A DNA stretch of 64,000 nt from Ophiodon elongatus (Eukaryota; Chordata; Actinopteri; Perciformes; Hexagrammidae), in the NCBI GenBank assembly GCA_016806645.1, contig JACSYO010001892.1, positions 43,501-107,500 on the forward strand, in the 5' to 3' direction. Shown here one piece after another: positions 11,111 to 20,262 of this stretch; positions within the stretch are counted from its first letter, which is position 1; each line of letters begins with the position of its first letter. The notes beneath the pieces were generated by a model that saw only the letters and a program-made list of their open reading frames with translations, had not been told where the DNA came from and made no database searches. Position numbers and translations under genes: made by a program.

Positions 11111-11911
11111 TCCATCCATTCTCATCCGCTTATCCGGGGTCGGGTCGCAGTGGCAGCAGCCCAGCAGGCTTCCCTCTCACCCGCAACATGTTACAGCTCG
11201 TTCTGGGGGATCCCGAGGCGTTCCCAGGCCAGCTGGAGATATAATCCCTCCAGCGTGTCCTGGGTCTTCCCCGGGGCCTCCTACCAGTTGGGCGTGCCCG
11301 TTAAACCTCCAGTGGGAGGCGTCCAGGAGGCATCCTGATTAGATGCCCGAACCACCTCAGCTGACTCCTTTCGATACGAAGGAGTAGCGCCTCAACTCCA
11401 AGTTCCCTCCTGATGTCCGAGCTCCTTACTCTATCTCTAAGGCTGAGCCCGGCCACCCTACAGAGGAAACTCATCTCCTTACCCTATCTCTAAGTCTGAG
11501 CCCAGCCACCCTACAGAGGAAACTCATATCCTTACCCTATCTCTAAGGCTGAGCCCGGCCACCTACAGAGAAAACTCATTTCGGCCGCTTGTATCCGAGA
11601 CCTCGTTCTTTCGGTCACAGAGTTCGTGACCATCGGTGACGGTCGAAACGTAGACCGCCCGGTAAATTGAGAGCTTTGCCTTCCGGCTCAGGTCCTCTTC
11701 ACCAAGACGGTCCGGTGCAGCGCCTGTTTTACTTCTGCAGCCGCACCAATCTGTCGGTCAATCTCCCGCTCCATCTTACCCTCAATCATGAACAAGACCC
11801 CGAGATACTTGAACTCCTTCGCTTGAGTTAGGCACTCCGTCCCCACCTGGAGGGAGCAATCAACCGGTTTCCGGCAGAGCACCATGGCCTCAGATTTGGA
11901 GGTGCTTACCA
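11111..11911 (-). mobile_element. 5'-truncated RTE-like LINE fragment
   Basis: It is the same family and orientation as the 2465-5817 element, covering only its 3' end with the (GGAT)n-type tail at the left. It is flanked by the 10-bp target duplication tcatccttca at 11101-11110 and 11912-11921. The truncation falls just upstream of the reverse transcriptase C-terminal part. It contains a 53-bp internal tandem triplication at 11422-11581 that is absent from the longer element. Confidence 0.9.
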
Positions 11912-11921
11912 TCATCCTTCA

Positions 11922-12157
11922 GTTCATCTCAAACATTCAATACGTACCTCTGAGATGTATTACAGTAAAAAGTAGCATGAAGTGGAAATACACAGTTTGA
12001 TATGTTTTCAATCAACCCAATCAACCCAAACCAAAATGTACTAGCTTGAGTTCGTCGTGCCCTCCCTGACATACAGATGGTCAAACGGATGACAATCATG
12101 GTAATTAATAAAATATTCAGACAGATAATTGTGTTTGTGTGATCTGTGTTCCTCCAG
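11922..12157. other. slc13a1 copy A intron end
   Basis: This matches 28385-28640 of copy B. It includes the repeated phrase tacctctgagatgta and ends in the splice acceptor ttcctccag at 12157. Confidence 0.8.
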
Positions 12158-12295
12158 GCTGAGGCCATCCATGTCAACCCGCTGTACGTCCTGATCCCCA
12201 CCACCCTCTGCACATCCTCCTCCTTCCTGCTGCCCGTGTCCAACCCGCCCAACGCCGTCGTGTTCGCCTACGGTCACATCAGCATCGTGGACATG
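12158..12295 (+). CDS. slc13a1: slc13a1 copy A, penultimate coding exon (46 codons)
   Basis: The exon encodes AEAIHVNPLYVLIPTTL... through ...FAYGHISIVDM, bounded by an AG acceptor at 12156-12157 and a GTAAGC donor at 12296, phase 0 at both ends. The stretch SSSFLLPVSNPPNAVV fits the sodium:sulfate symporter signature of the SLC13 family. SLC13A1 carries sulfate into cells with sodium, mainly in kidney and gut membranes. SLC13A4 is the closest alternative. I prefer slc13a1 because the gene lies just upstream of cadps2 in the same direction, as in human 7q31. It differs from the copy B exon (28641-28778) by one base that I could find, a silent change. Confidence 0.88.
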
Positions 12296-12416
12296 GTAAG
12301 CTGCAGGTGCAGACGCAGGTTTAACGTGCTCCTTCCTGAAGTCTGCAGAAACATTCAGTGCAGAGTTCAGTTCTGCACGTTGACCTGATGACCTCCGTGT
12401 CTGACCGCTGCTGCAG

Positions 12417-12566
12417 GTGAAGGCGGGGCTTGGCGTCAACGCGATCGGCGTCCTCGCCGCCCTGTTGGCCGTGGCCACATGGGGAGTTCCTCTGTTCTCC
12501 CTAGACACGTACCCCGACTGGGCGCCGGTCCTCCCCGGGTTCAACGCCACAACTGAATATGAATAG
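12417..12566 (+). CDS. slc13a1: slc13a1 copy A, terminal coding exon with stop
   Basis: It follows a 121-bp intron whose acceptor is ctgctgcag at 12416. It encodes VKAGLGVNAIGVLAALLAVA, then TWGVPLFSLDTYPDWAPVLP, and ends ...NATTEYE with a TAG stop at 12564-12566. This is the last transmembrane helix and short tail typical of SLC13A1/A4. NAT near the C-terminus is a possible N-glycosylation site. No second copy of this exon exists in the window, so copy B lacks its normal C-terminus here. Confidence 0.88.
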   Translation: MKAGLGVNAIGVLAALLAVATWGVPLFSLDTYPDWAPVLPGFNATTEYE

Positions 12567-12883
12567 TAGGACTGAATGCTCTTCATTGAAGAATTATCGC
12601 CATCTTTTTAGCCTCCTTTAGCTCCTAGTTTTGGTTTTGGGACACATTTCCCGTCTGGTTCAGTCTCTGTGTTTCCATCCAACCAGCCTTGATGAAGCCA
12701 CTTTGCATCTTCTACTCAAACCAGATCTGAGAGTGAATATTAGACTTAATATTTGGGGGAAAACCTAAAAGTGACTTCAGAGAGAAGCAGACAGAAGGTT
12801 TAAAGATAGAAGCTAAAGTGTAAAAGTGAACCAACACATCACCTGGAGATCCAGACGGAAGACAAAGACATTAAGGAACAACA
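12567..12883 (+). other. Probable 3' untranslated region of slc13a1 copy A
   Basis: Non-coding sequence after the stop codon. I did not find a clear AATAAA signal within it, so the transcript end is not fixed. Confidence 0.4.
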
Positions 12884-13258
12884 CTGTTCCTCTTTATTCA
12901 CCCTTACAATCATTGAAATACATTCAGTAGCTAACGTAGCATAGCAGTGCTAATGCTAGTTCACGATGTTCTCTGCTAACGTTAGCTCCACAGGTTTGTA
13001 GGTAGAAAGGTAACGTTTATAAAATGTATATCTCCTTCCAACCTCTCCGGGTAATGAGTATCACTGTTCCACAACGTTTCATCACGACGAGCTCCAAACT
13101 CACAAAACCGGTCTGAAGATGAAGAACATGTAGAACCATCGATGGGAGTCTGTGGAGCGGAGACGATGCTACGCTGTGATTGGCCAGTCTGCTTTGGGGC
13201 GGCGGGACTTGTTCACATGTTTGCCTCAAGTACTCAATAAACAATATATGTGTATATA
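12884..13258. repeat. Dispersed repeat R1, first copy
   Basis: This closely matches 19490-19860 inside the second hAT element, starting ctgttcctctttattcaccc and ending at a TA-rich tract. Its class is not recognised. Confidence 0.75.
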
Positions 13259-13262
13259 TATA

Positions 13263-13556
13263 TGTGGTGGCGGGGGCGTGGTTGGGCTCAGCTGCAGAGG
13301 GGATGGAGTGTGGGAGTGGTTCAGGGAACGGGGCCGGAAGAGGTTTAATTAGCCTCAGCTGGTCTGGGTTTGGCTGATTGAGGTTGCTCCCCTATATAAA
13401 CCCCAGTAGGGACTGAGGGAGGGGAAGAGAGCAGAGATACGAACTGCCTGAGCGAGCAGTCGAGAGCAACAAAATAAAGGACATTGTGAAACGCTATCCC
13501 GCCTACAGAGTGTCTTTGTGCTGGGGGAAACTCACAGGTAACACGGTCGTGTTACA
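13263..13556 (+). repeat. 5' long terminal repeat
   Basis: It contains a TATA box (ctatataaa near 13391) and an AATAAA signal at 13473-13478. The left half is nearly identical to the 3' LTR; the part after about 13430 is much more different. A candidate primer-binding site begins directly after it (tggcgcgcaacgtggggc). I cannot name the tRNA. Confidence 0.9.
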
Positions 13557-13596
13557 CTGGCGCGCAACGTGGGGCCCCCTTATTTGAAAGAAGCAC

Positions 13597-14883
13597 ATGG
13601 AAGGAGACGAGCAACACCGAGATCTGCCGGCCCAGACGATCCTCGCACTGGGGCAGATGCTGGGTACGATTGCAGCGATGCAGCATGACCAGGCGGAGGC
13701 AAACCGGCAGTTCCTGGGGGCGCTCCTGGCCCAGGGGGAGAGGCAGACCCACACCCTCGAACAGCTCGCCGCTCGGACAACGCCGGCCCCCTCTCCGCTG
13801 GCTGGGATGGTCTTACATCGGATGACCGCAGCCGATGACTTACAAACGTTCCTAGATGCATTCGAGGCGATGGCAGAGGCATCCAGCTGGCCGGCGGCGG
13901 AATGGGCGATCCGGCTTTTGCCTCTTCTGGCGGGGCAGGCTCAGACAGCGGCCCTGGGGCTTCCCCCGACAGCCCGGCACAAATACGCAGACGTGCGTAA
14001 AGCCGTAGTTGACCGAATCGGCCTATCTCCGGAAGAACACCGGCGGAGGTTCCATGAGGCCAGGCTGGGGTCCGAGGACCGGCCCTTCGCCTACGCACAG
14101 CGCCTGAAAGACGCCGCAACTAGGTGGCTGCAACCCGATGGACCAGGAGGGGCACCGGAGGTGGTGGAAAAGGTGGTCCTTGAACAGTTTGTGGAGGGGC
14201 TCCCGGCCCGAACATCAGCCTGGGTTCGCTGCCACCGCCCTACGGCACTGGAAGCCGCCGTCGCCCTGGCAGAGGACCACCTGGCGATGCATCCCGGCAG
14301 TCGGGGGGACAGCGATCGGCCGCCTCCATCCCGGCCGCCGCCCGCCCCGCAGAGGAGGCTCCCGCCGCAGCTCCTTGCGCGGCCCATACCGGCCCCGCGG
14401 TCGGCACCCCCACCCCGACTCCCCGATTTTCCGACCCCGGCTAGCACCGGCACCCTTCTCAGCCCACAGGGGGTTCCTCAAGCACCAGGGCAGAAGTGTT
14501 GGAGGTGCAGGCAGCCCGGACACTTTCGGAGAGAGTGTCCTCTGAGGGAGGTGGGCCGGGTGATCCGGATTGCCGGCTCTCCAACACCCTCCCCAGATCC
14601 AGGAGCGACGTACCGCATTCCGGTAAGAATCCAGAGGGGTACACATCAGGTGATGGTGGATTCGGGCTGTACGCAGTCTATGATCCACCAGAGCCAGGTT
14701 CGACCCGGGGCATTGGTGGAGGCATTGTGGGGGAAAATTCGGTGTGTGCATGGGGATGTTCACGAGTATCCCATCGTGTCAGTGGAGATTAGGTACAGGG
14801 GAAAAAAGCGTAGTGTAAAGGTCGCAGTTAGCTCCCGCCTTACGCACCCCCTGATCTTGGGAACAGATTGGCCCGGGGTTTGA
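13597..14883 (+). CDS. Retrotransposon gag with zinc knuckle and aspartic protease
   Basis: An open frame of 428 codons starts from the first ATG after the LTR. The N-terminal half is a gag-like capsid region rich in Ala, Arg and Pro. A proline-rich linker follows at residues about 235-300, then a CCHC zinc knuckle from residue 301 (CWRCRQPGHFRREC), which packages RNA. Next is a retropepsin-type protease with the active-site triplet DSG at residue 355 and an ILGTDW motif near the end. The frame ends at a TGA at 14881. The same frame reads on past it as integrase-proximal sequence, so this stop may be a mutation or the gag-pro/pol boundary. Confidence 0.85.
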   Translation: MEGDEQHRDLPAQTILALGQMLGTIAAMQHDQAEANRQFLGALLAQGERQTHTLEQLAARTTPAPSPLAGMVLHRMTAADDLQTFLDAFEAMAEASSWPAAEWAIRLLPLLAGQAQTAALGLPPTARHKYADVRKAVVDRIGLSPEEHRRRFHEARLGSEDRPFAYAQRLKDAATRWLQPDGPGGAPEVVEKVVLEQFVEGLPARTSAWVRCHRPTALEAAVALAEDHLAMHPGSRGDSDRPPPSRPPPAPQRRLPPQLLARPIPAPRSAPPPRLPDFPTPASTGTLLSPQGVPQAPGQKCWRCRQPGHFRRECPLREVGRVIRIAGSPTPSPDPGATYRIPVRIQRGTHQVMVDSGCTQSMIHQSQVRPGALVEALWGKIRCVHGDVHEYPIVSVEIRYRGKKRSVKVAVSSRLTHPLILGTDWPGV

Positions 14884-15341
14884 CAGGTTAATGGGGCAGG
14901 CTGCGGGGGTGCGTTCACGGCAGACAGGGTCATGCGGGATGTGCGCTGTGCTCAGCGGCGACGCGAGGTCTTCCGACGCTGCAGACGGGGAGGGGGAACC
15001 GGCGGAGCCTCCCATGGAGACTCCACCGGCTCCCGAGTTCCACTCCATGGACGATTTTCAGGAACAGTCTCGGGATGATGCTCGGCCTTTGACCAAGTGA
15101 TCAAGATTGATGGTCAGCTGGCGCGCCCTGACGCAGCGCAGTCATACCCGCACTTCTCAGTGTCAGGGACAGGCTGTACCGAGTGAGCCGTGACACGCAG
15201 ACAGGGCAGGAGAACACCCAGTTGCTGGTGCCAAAAAGCCGCCGGGAAATAATTTTCCAGGCGGCTCACTATAACCCGATGGCTGAGAGAAAACGCTAGA
15301 CCGGATAATGGCCCGATTTTATTGGCCGGGTATCCGGGCGG
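14884..15341 (+). pseudogene. Degraded region between protease and integrase
   Basis: The reading frame is broken several times. Fragments such as SVSGDRLYRVS and REIIFQAAHYNPMA resemble the zinc-binding (HHCC) N-terminus of gypsy integrases, with a small deletion near 15290 where the second histidine would be expected. It joins the intact integrase core that follows. Confidence 0.6.
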
Positions 15342-16076
15342 ATGTGCGCCGGTGGTGCGCGTTCCTGCCCGGAGTGCCAGTTGGTAAACCACCCGGACAT
15401 TCCGAGGGCGCCTTTGCGTCCTCTGCCGTTAATGGAGGTGCCGTTTGAGCGGATCGCCATGGACCTCATCGGGCCATTTCACCGGAGCGCACGCGGATAT
15501 CGCTTTGTGTTAGTCCTGGTGGATTACGCAACACGATATCCGGAGGCAGTGCCGTTGCGCAACATTTCTGCAAAGAGTGTCGCGCAGGCTCTGTTTCAGG
15601 TCATCTCCCGAGTCGGGATCCCGAAAGAGATGCTGACTGACCAGGGCACCTCGTTCATGTCACCAACACTGAGAGAACTTTACGGGTTGCTGGGTATCAA
15701 GTCTATTCGGACCAGTGTGTACCACCCACAGACCGACGGTCTGGTGGAGCGTCTGAATAAGACTTTGAAGTCCATGATCCGTAAATTTATTAGTGAAGAT
15801 GAACGTAATTGGGATAAATGGCTTGATTCTCTGTTTGCAGTGCGGGAGGTCCCCCAGGCCTCCACAGGATTTTCTTCCTTTGAACTGCTGTTCGGCAGGA
15901 CACCACGGGGGGCGCTCGACCTGATTAAGGAAAACTGGGAGGAAGGTCCGAGCACCAGTAAAAATGAGATCCAGTACGTCCTGGACCTGAGAGCAAAACT
16001 CCACACACTGGGTCGGATGTCACGTGAGAATTTGCTCCAGGCCCAGGAGCGTCAACAACGGCTGTACAACAGATGA
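15342..16076 (+). CDS. Retrotransposon integrase core
   Basis: It inserts retroelement DNA into the genome. The D,D(35)E triad is complete: Asp at 15462 (MDLIGP), Asp at 15639 (LTDQGTSF) and Glu at 15747 (DGLVERLNKTL), with exactly 35 residues between the last two. CPECQ near the start is the end of the zinc-binding module. The frame stops at a TGA at 16074-16076. It resumes in the same frame with the C-terminal integrase module containing WQGPFMVTRR (GPY/F motif) at about 16155-16185, so the stop looks like a point mutation. No ATG is needed if it is made as part of pol. Confidence 0.85.
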   Translation: MCAGGARSCPECQLVNHPDIPRAPLRPLPLMEVPFERIAMDLIGPFHRSARGYRFVLVLVDYATRYPEAVPLRNISAKSVAQALFQVISRVGIPKEMLTDQGTSFMSPTLRELYGLLGIKSIRTSVYHPQTDGLVERLNKTLKSMIRKFISEDERNWDKWLDSLFAVREVPQASTGFSSFELLFGRTPRGALDLIKENWEEGPSTSKNEIQYVLDLRAKLHTLGRMSRENLLQAQERQQRLYNR

Positions 16077-16118
16077 GCCAGGCTGAGACAGTTCACACCG
16101 GGAGAAAAGGTACTTGTA

Positions 16119-17290
16119 TTGCTTCCTACTTCCAGCTCTAAACTACTCGCCAAGTGGCAAGGGCCGTTTATGGTCACACGGCGAGTGGGGGACGTCGACT
16201 ATGAGGTGGTGCGTTTTGACAGGGGCAGAGCTCTACAGATCTACCACCTCAACCTCCTAAAAGCGTGGAGAGAGGCGGAGTCTATTTCTCTGGTGTCCAC
16301 GGTATCCGAGAGAGAGGAGCTGGGGCCTGAGGCACCAAAATCCACCATTCCGACCTCGCTCCTTTGTGAAGACCATCTCTCTGGGAGCCAGAGAACAGAC
16401 ATTGCCCAGTTGCAAGAGCAGTTTGCTGATGTGTTCTCCCTCCTGCCAGGTCGCACAAACCTCATAGAGCACCGAATTGAGACTCCTCCGGGGGTGGCGG
16501 TGCGGTCGCGACCCTACAGGTTACCTGAACACAAAAGAAAAGTGGTTCAGAGGGAATTGGCTGCCATGCTGGAGATGGGGGTAATAGAAGAGTCCAACAG
16601 TGCCTGGTGTAGCCCCATCGTTCTTGTTGTAAAGAAGGATGGGTCTATACGGTTCTGTGTGGACTATCGCAGGGTGAACGACCTGTCACGTTTCGATGCG
16701 TACCCAATGCCCCGGGTCGACGAATTCCTGGACCGACTGGGCACTGCGCGTTTCTTTACGACGCCGGATTTAACCAAGGGCTACTGGCAGATTCCTCTGT
16801 CGCCAGAGTCCAAGGAAAAGCCGGCCTTCTCCACTCCATTCCATACCAATTCACCACGCTTCCCTTCGGGTTGTTCGGTGCCCCAGCCACTTTTCAACGC
16901 CTCATGGACCGGGTGCTGCGTCCGCACGCTGCATATGCTGCCGCCTACTTAGATGATGTAATCATCCACAGCACCACCTGGGCGGAGCATGTGCAGCGGG
17001 TGGGCGCAGTGCTGGAGTCCCTGAGGCAGGCGGGGCTCACCGCCAACCCGGGGAAGTGTGCAGTTGGACGGAGGGAGGTACGGTATCTGGGGTACCACTT
17101 GGGCGGCGGGCAGGTGCGCCCCCAGGTGGACAAGACCGCCGCCATCGCAGCCTGCGGCCCAAGACTAAAAAAAGAGGTGAGGCGGTTCTTGGGGCTGGCG
17201 GGTTATTATAGACGGTTCATCCCGAGCTTCGCAGATCTGACCAGCCCCTTGACCGACCTGACCCGGAAAGGTGCCTCAGATCCGGTCTAG
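16119..17290 (+). pseudogene. Integrase C-terminus and reverse transcriptase with a frameshift
   Basis: The integrase GPF module comes first. The RT begins around 16400, with FCVDYRRVNDL, DAYPMPRVDEF, and DLTKGYWQIPL. A frameshift near 16840 moves the frame, and the RT continues in the 16871 frame with LFGAPATFQRLMDRVL, the YLDD catalytic motif at 16946-16957, and the thumb-connection motif RFLGLAGYYRRFI. A TAG at 17288-17290 ends the piece. Together they form a gypsy-type RT that cannot be translated as one chain in this copy. Confidence 0.87.
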
Positions 17291-17308
17291 TGGACGGAGC
17301 AGTGCCAG

Positions 17309-17761
17309 TTGGTGTTTGAGAAGGTAAAACAGGCTCTCTGTGGGGAGCCACTCCTACATACACCTAACTTCGCTCTTCCCTTTACTCTGCAGACTGATGC
17401 CTCGAACAGAGGGCTGGGGGCCGTTTTGTCCCAGCAGGTGCGGGGGGTCGACCGCCCAGTCCTCTACATCAGCCGGAAGCTATCCGAGAGGGAGGCCAGG
17501 TACAGCACGGTAGAGAAGGAGTGCCTTGCCATCCGGTGGGCGGTCGACTCACTGTGCTACTACCTCCTGGGACGCTCATTCACCCTCTGTTCGGACCACG
17601 CCCCGCTCCAGTGGCTCCACCGCATGAAAGATACCAACGCCTGGATCACTCGGTGGTATCTGGCTTTACAGCCTTTTAATTTCAAGGTGGTCCATAGGCC
17701 GGCGGCGCAGATGGTTGTGGCCGACTTCCTCTCCCGCTCTCATGGGGGGGAGGGGGAGTAG
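17309..17761 (+). CDS. Retrotransposon RNase H domain
   Basis: It continues the frame after the TAG at 17288. TDASNRGLGAVLSQ holds the first catalytic Asp, YSTVEKECLA holds the catalytic Glu, and CSDHAPLQWLH holds the next Asp. The C-terminal HRPAAQMVVADFLSR motif is typical for Ty3/gypsy. It ends at a TAG just before the purine-rich tract and the 3' LTR, so RNase H is the last pol domain; nothing like integrase follows. Confidence 0.85.
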   Translation: MVFEKVKQALCGEPLLHTPNFALPFTLQTDASNRGLGAVLSQQVRGVDRPVLYISRKLSEREARYSTVEKECLAIRWAVDSLCYYLLGRSFTLCSDHAPLQWLHRMKDTNAWITRWYLALQPFNFKVVHRPAAQMVVADFLSRSHGGEGE

Positions 17762-17805
17762 GTTAGGCCGGATGGTTCCCCGGCCTAAGTCGGGCGGTGG
17801 GGGTA

Positions 17806-18126
17806 TGTGATGGCGGGGGCGTGGTTGGGCTCAGCTGCAGAGGGGACGAGTGTGGGAGTGGTTCAGGGAACGGGGCCGGAAGAGGTTTAATTAGCCTCAG
17901 CTGGTTTGGGGTTTGGCTGATTGGGTTTGCTCCCCTATTTAAACCCCAGTAGGGACTGAGGGATGGAAGGAAGAGCAGGTACACAAGCTGCCAGAGCGTC
18001 AGACGGACGAGGTGCGACGCGGGAACGAACCTGGGCTCTCAATAAAAACAGTTACTAACACGACTAAGCTTGAATCGTCTTCTGTGCTGGGGGGGAAAAC
18101 TCACGGGGTAACACATACTTGTTACA
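17806..18126 (+). repeat. 3' long terminal repeat
   Basis: It is preceded by a purine-rich tract (gggcggtgggggta, about 17792-17805). The U3-like part matches the 5' LTR closely, but the TATA box is changed (ctatttaaa). The central part differs, with an AATAAA at 18041-18046 in a different context. It ends TTACA. Confidence 0.9.
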
Positions 18127-18592
18127 ATGTCTCATACTATTGCACTGTGTTTATTGCCATGAACCAATCACCAAGCCAAATTCCCGCTAAAAATAGTCCC
18201 CAAAAATTGCAAAACACTATTACCTCTCGTTTGTTTAAAGACTACAGTGAACCAGCTGCTTTGGGAAGTTACTGGGACCTTTTTGCTTCAGTGGGAACCA
18301 GTGGGCTCTGGGACAGAACCACAGACAGCATATTGAGTCAGAAAGCACAAAGATGGACTCACACATTTTTGGTTGTTGTCTTTTCATTTAATTTATTAAA
18401 AACAACATTTATCAACATCCTCATTTCACACTTCTTTATGTTCTTTCACAATTAATGTGATGTAATTCCTATAATCAGACACTCAGGTATAAGTTTGTTC
18501 ATTATAAAATCTCTCGTACAATCAAGTGTTATTTTTCTTGGATTTAAACTGAGATGGCGTTAAATAAAAAGTTCTGTCCTTGTCTTGAGCAG
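18127..18592. other. Non-coding sequence upstream of slc13a1 copy B
   Basis: The first 30 bp (catactattgcactgtgttt) recur at 20236 in the second hAT element, so the LTR element probably inserted into a copy of that repeat. The rest is unrecognised and ends in a splice acceptor. No upstream slc13a1 exons were found here. Confidence 0.6.
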
Positions 18593-18684
18593 TCACTCTG
18601 GTTACATTACCGACGCCACCGTGGCTCTGCTGCTGGGCCTCCTCTTCTTCATCGTACCTGCCTACGGACCGTCTAGACAATACG
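18593..18684 (+). CDS. slc13a1: slc13a1 copy B, exon encoding a transmembrane helix (92 bp)
   Basis: It encodes HSGYITDATVALLLGLLFFI then VPAYGPSRQY, bounded by an acceptor cttgagcag and a GTAAAA donor. It has one base of a split codon on the left and one on the right (phase 1 exit). The right base joins AG of the next exon to give Glu, so the junction is coherent. ITDATVALL matches the helix preceding the W-(K/Q)-EF segment in SLC13A1. The exons upstream of this one are absent from the preceding 6 kb, which holds only copy A's end and the LTR element. Confidence 0.82.
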
Positions 18685-18888
18685 GTAAAATACACAAGAT
18701 GTGATTCTGTGATTCGTACCGTAGGTTCGTCTACGGCAGTGTTTCTCAAACTGTGGGGTGCGCCCCTCTAGTGGGGCGCAGTGGTATGACAGGTGGGGCG
18801 CAGGGGGAAATGCAGAATATTTTTATTTCAAGAACTTTATTGAGAAATTCACATATTACAAAAGTACAAAGTACACGGACATAAAACT

Positions 18889-19410
18889 TGCTGTGTTCAC
18901 ACCAAAATACGAAATATTCGCGCCGCTTTACTCGCGTGAGTTTATTCGCCGGACTATTTGTGGTTATTTCGCTTCATCACGCTAGATGAGCCGGAGAGGG
19001 GGCGTGGCTTATCTCCATAGAAATAGTTAATTTCCGCCATCCACCGTGGAATAAATAACCACTAGTTCTGCTTTGTACATGTTGAGGAAGTCCCACAAAC
19101 GTCGGAACATCAAACGCCCTCGTGTCTGGGTTCATAACATCATCCGTAGCCGCACACAGCTTCTCAAGGATCGGGATGACTGCCGCTTCCAGTCTATCAA
19201 CTTCTCCTCCATAGTTTCTCGCAAGACGTCAGTGATGACGGGCGGAGCTTCTCAATGCCGATTGGCTTTCGTAAGACAGCGTCACGCGAATGAGGCGAAT
19301 TGTTCGCGTCACGTCATTCGCGGAAATTCGCGTTATTCGCATCTGTGCAGTGACTTTGTGTGTAATCTACTCGCGTGAAAAAAAGCAGCGCATTTGGTAT
19401 GAACACAGCA
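18889..19410 (+). mobile_element. Harbinger-like element with both ends, inside the second hAT
   Basis: The terminal inverted repeats are tgctgtgttcacaccaaa on the left and tttggtatgaacacagca on the right. The coding remnant 19073-19378 holds KRPRVWVHNIIRSRTQLL, like the start of fish Harbinger transposases, but the DDE core is missing. I could not settle the 3-bp target duplication. Confidence 0.75.
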
Positions 19411-19489
19411 GTCACTAATAAATACATGGCGAAATGCCTGTACTTTCGTGTAAATGTTTACGTTACGCCGTTAACAGGTTACGGTTGCT

Positions 19490-19860
19490 GTTCCTCTTTA
19501 TTCACCCTTACAATCATTAAAATACATTTAGTAGCTAACGTAGCATAGCAGTGCTCATGCTAGTTCACGACATTCTCTGCTAATGTTAGCTCCACAGGTT
19601 TGTAGGTATAAAGGTAACATTTATAAAACGTATATCTCCTTCCAACCTCTCCGGGTAACGGGTATTACTGTTCCACAACGTTTCACCACAACGAGCTCCA
19701 AACCCACTAAACCGGTCTGAAGATGAAGAACATGTAGAACCATCGATGGGAGTCTGTGGAGCGGAGACGATGCTACGCTGTGATTGGCCAGTCTGCTTTG
19801 GAGCGGCGGGACTTGTTCACATGTTTGACTCAAATACTCAATAAACAATATATGTAAATA
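19490..19860. repeat. Dispersed repeat R1, second copy
   Basis: It matches 12884-13258 with a few percent difference and leads into a TA-rich tract as that copy does. Confidence 0.75.
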
Positions 19861-19875
19861 TATATATATATACAC

Positions 19876-19921
19876 GTATATATATATACGTGTAGATATA
19901 TCTACACGTATATATATATAC
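19876..19921. repeat. Perfect 46-bp palindrome in a TA-rich tract
   Basis: It is symmetrical about 19898/19899 (core gtgtagatatatctacac), with arms running outward through alternating TA to gtatata. A hairpin or cruciform is possible. Confidence 0.9.
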
Positions 19922-19954
19922 ATATATATATATACACGTGTATATACTGTATAT

Positions 19955-20148
19955 GGTCAAAGGAAATCCCAAAAAGACAAACTGACATCCTCTAAACATT
20001 TTATGCTGATATGTATCTTCATTACAAACTGTCAGTGTTGAATACCTTTTGAAACTGAGCTGTTAGTCTTGTTTCTTGGATTTATTGGAGCTGTAAAAAT
20101 GGGAAAAATTGAAACTTTAGTCTCTCAAACTGTAAATAAAGTATGAAT
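19955..20148 (+). repeat. Dispersed repeat R2, first copy
   Basis: It matches 28893-29087 closely and ends in an AATAAAGTATGAAT phrase that looks like a polyadenylation signal. Its origin is unknown; a 3' untranslated region or a transposon tail is possible. Confidence 0.7.
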
Positions 20149-20262
20149 GAAAATCTGTTTCTGTAGTTTATTCATTATTATTTATTTGGTTGAAACATGT
20201 ATTATTGTTTGTTTGTTTATCATATTTTACTGTTCATACTATTGCACTGTGTTTATTGCCGT

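Larger units (their letters stand above)
13263..18126 (+). mobile_element. Ty3/gypsy LTR retrotransposon with integrase before reverse transcriptase (Gmr1-type order)
   Basis: The long terminal repeats at 13263-13556 and 17806-18126 both start TGTG and end TTACA. Reading along the + strand come gag with a zinc knuckle, aspartic protease, integrase, reverse transcriptase and RNase H. The integrase lies upstream of RT, as in Ty1/copia, although the RT and integrase sequences are of Ty3/gypsy type. This order is known for the Gmr1 group of fish and other deuterostomes. Stops and frameshifts make this copy inactive. I could not see a clear target duplication, because the left junction lies in a TA repeat. 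Confidence 0.92.

Noticed and set aside
13256..13262. Target-site duplication of the LTR retrotransposon
   Set aside because: The left flank is a TA repeat (tatata) and the right flank is atgtc; no convincing 4-5 bp match could be defined.
13580..14763. Open frames antisense to the retrotransposon gag
   Set aside because: The GC-rich gag codons leave the opposite strand open; no domain is visible on that strand.
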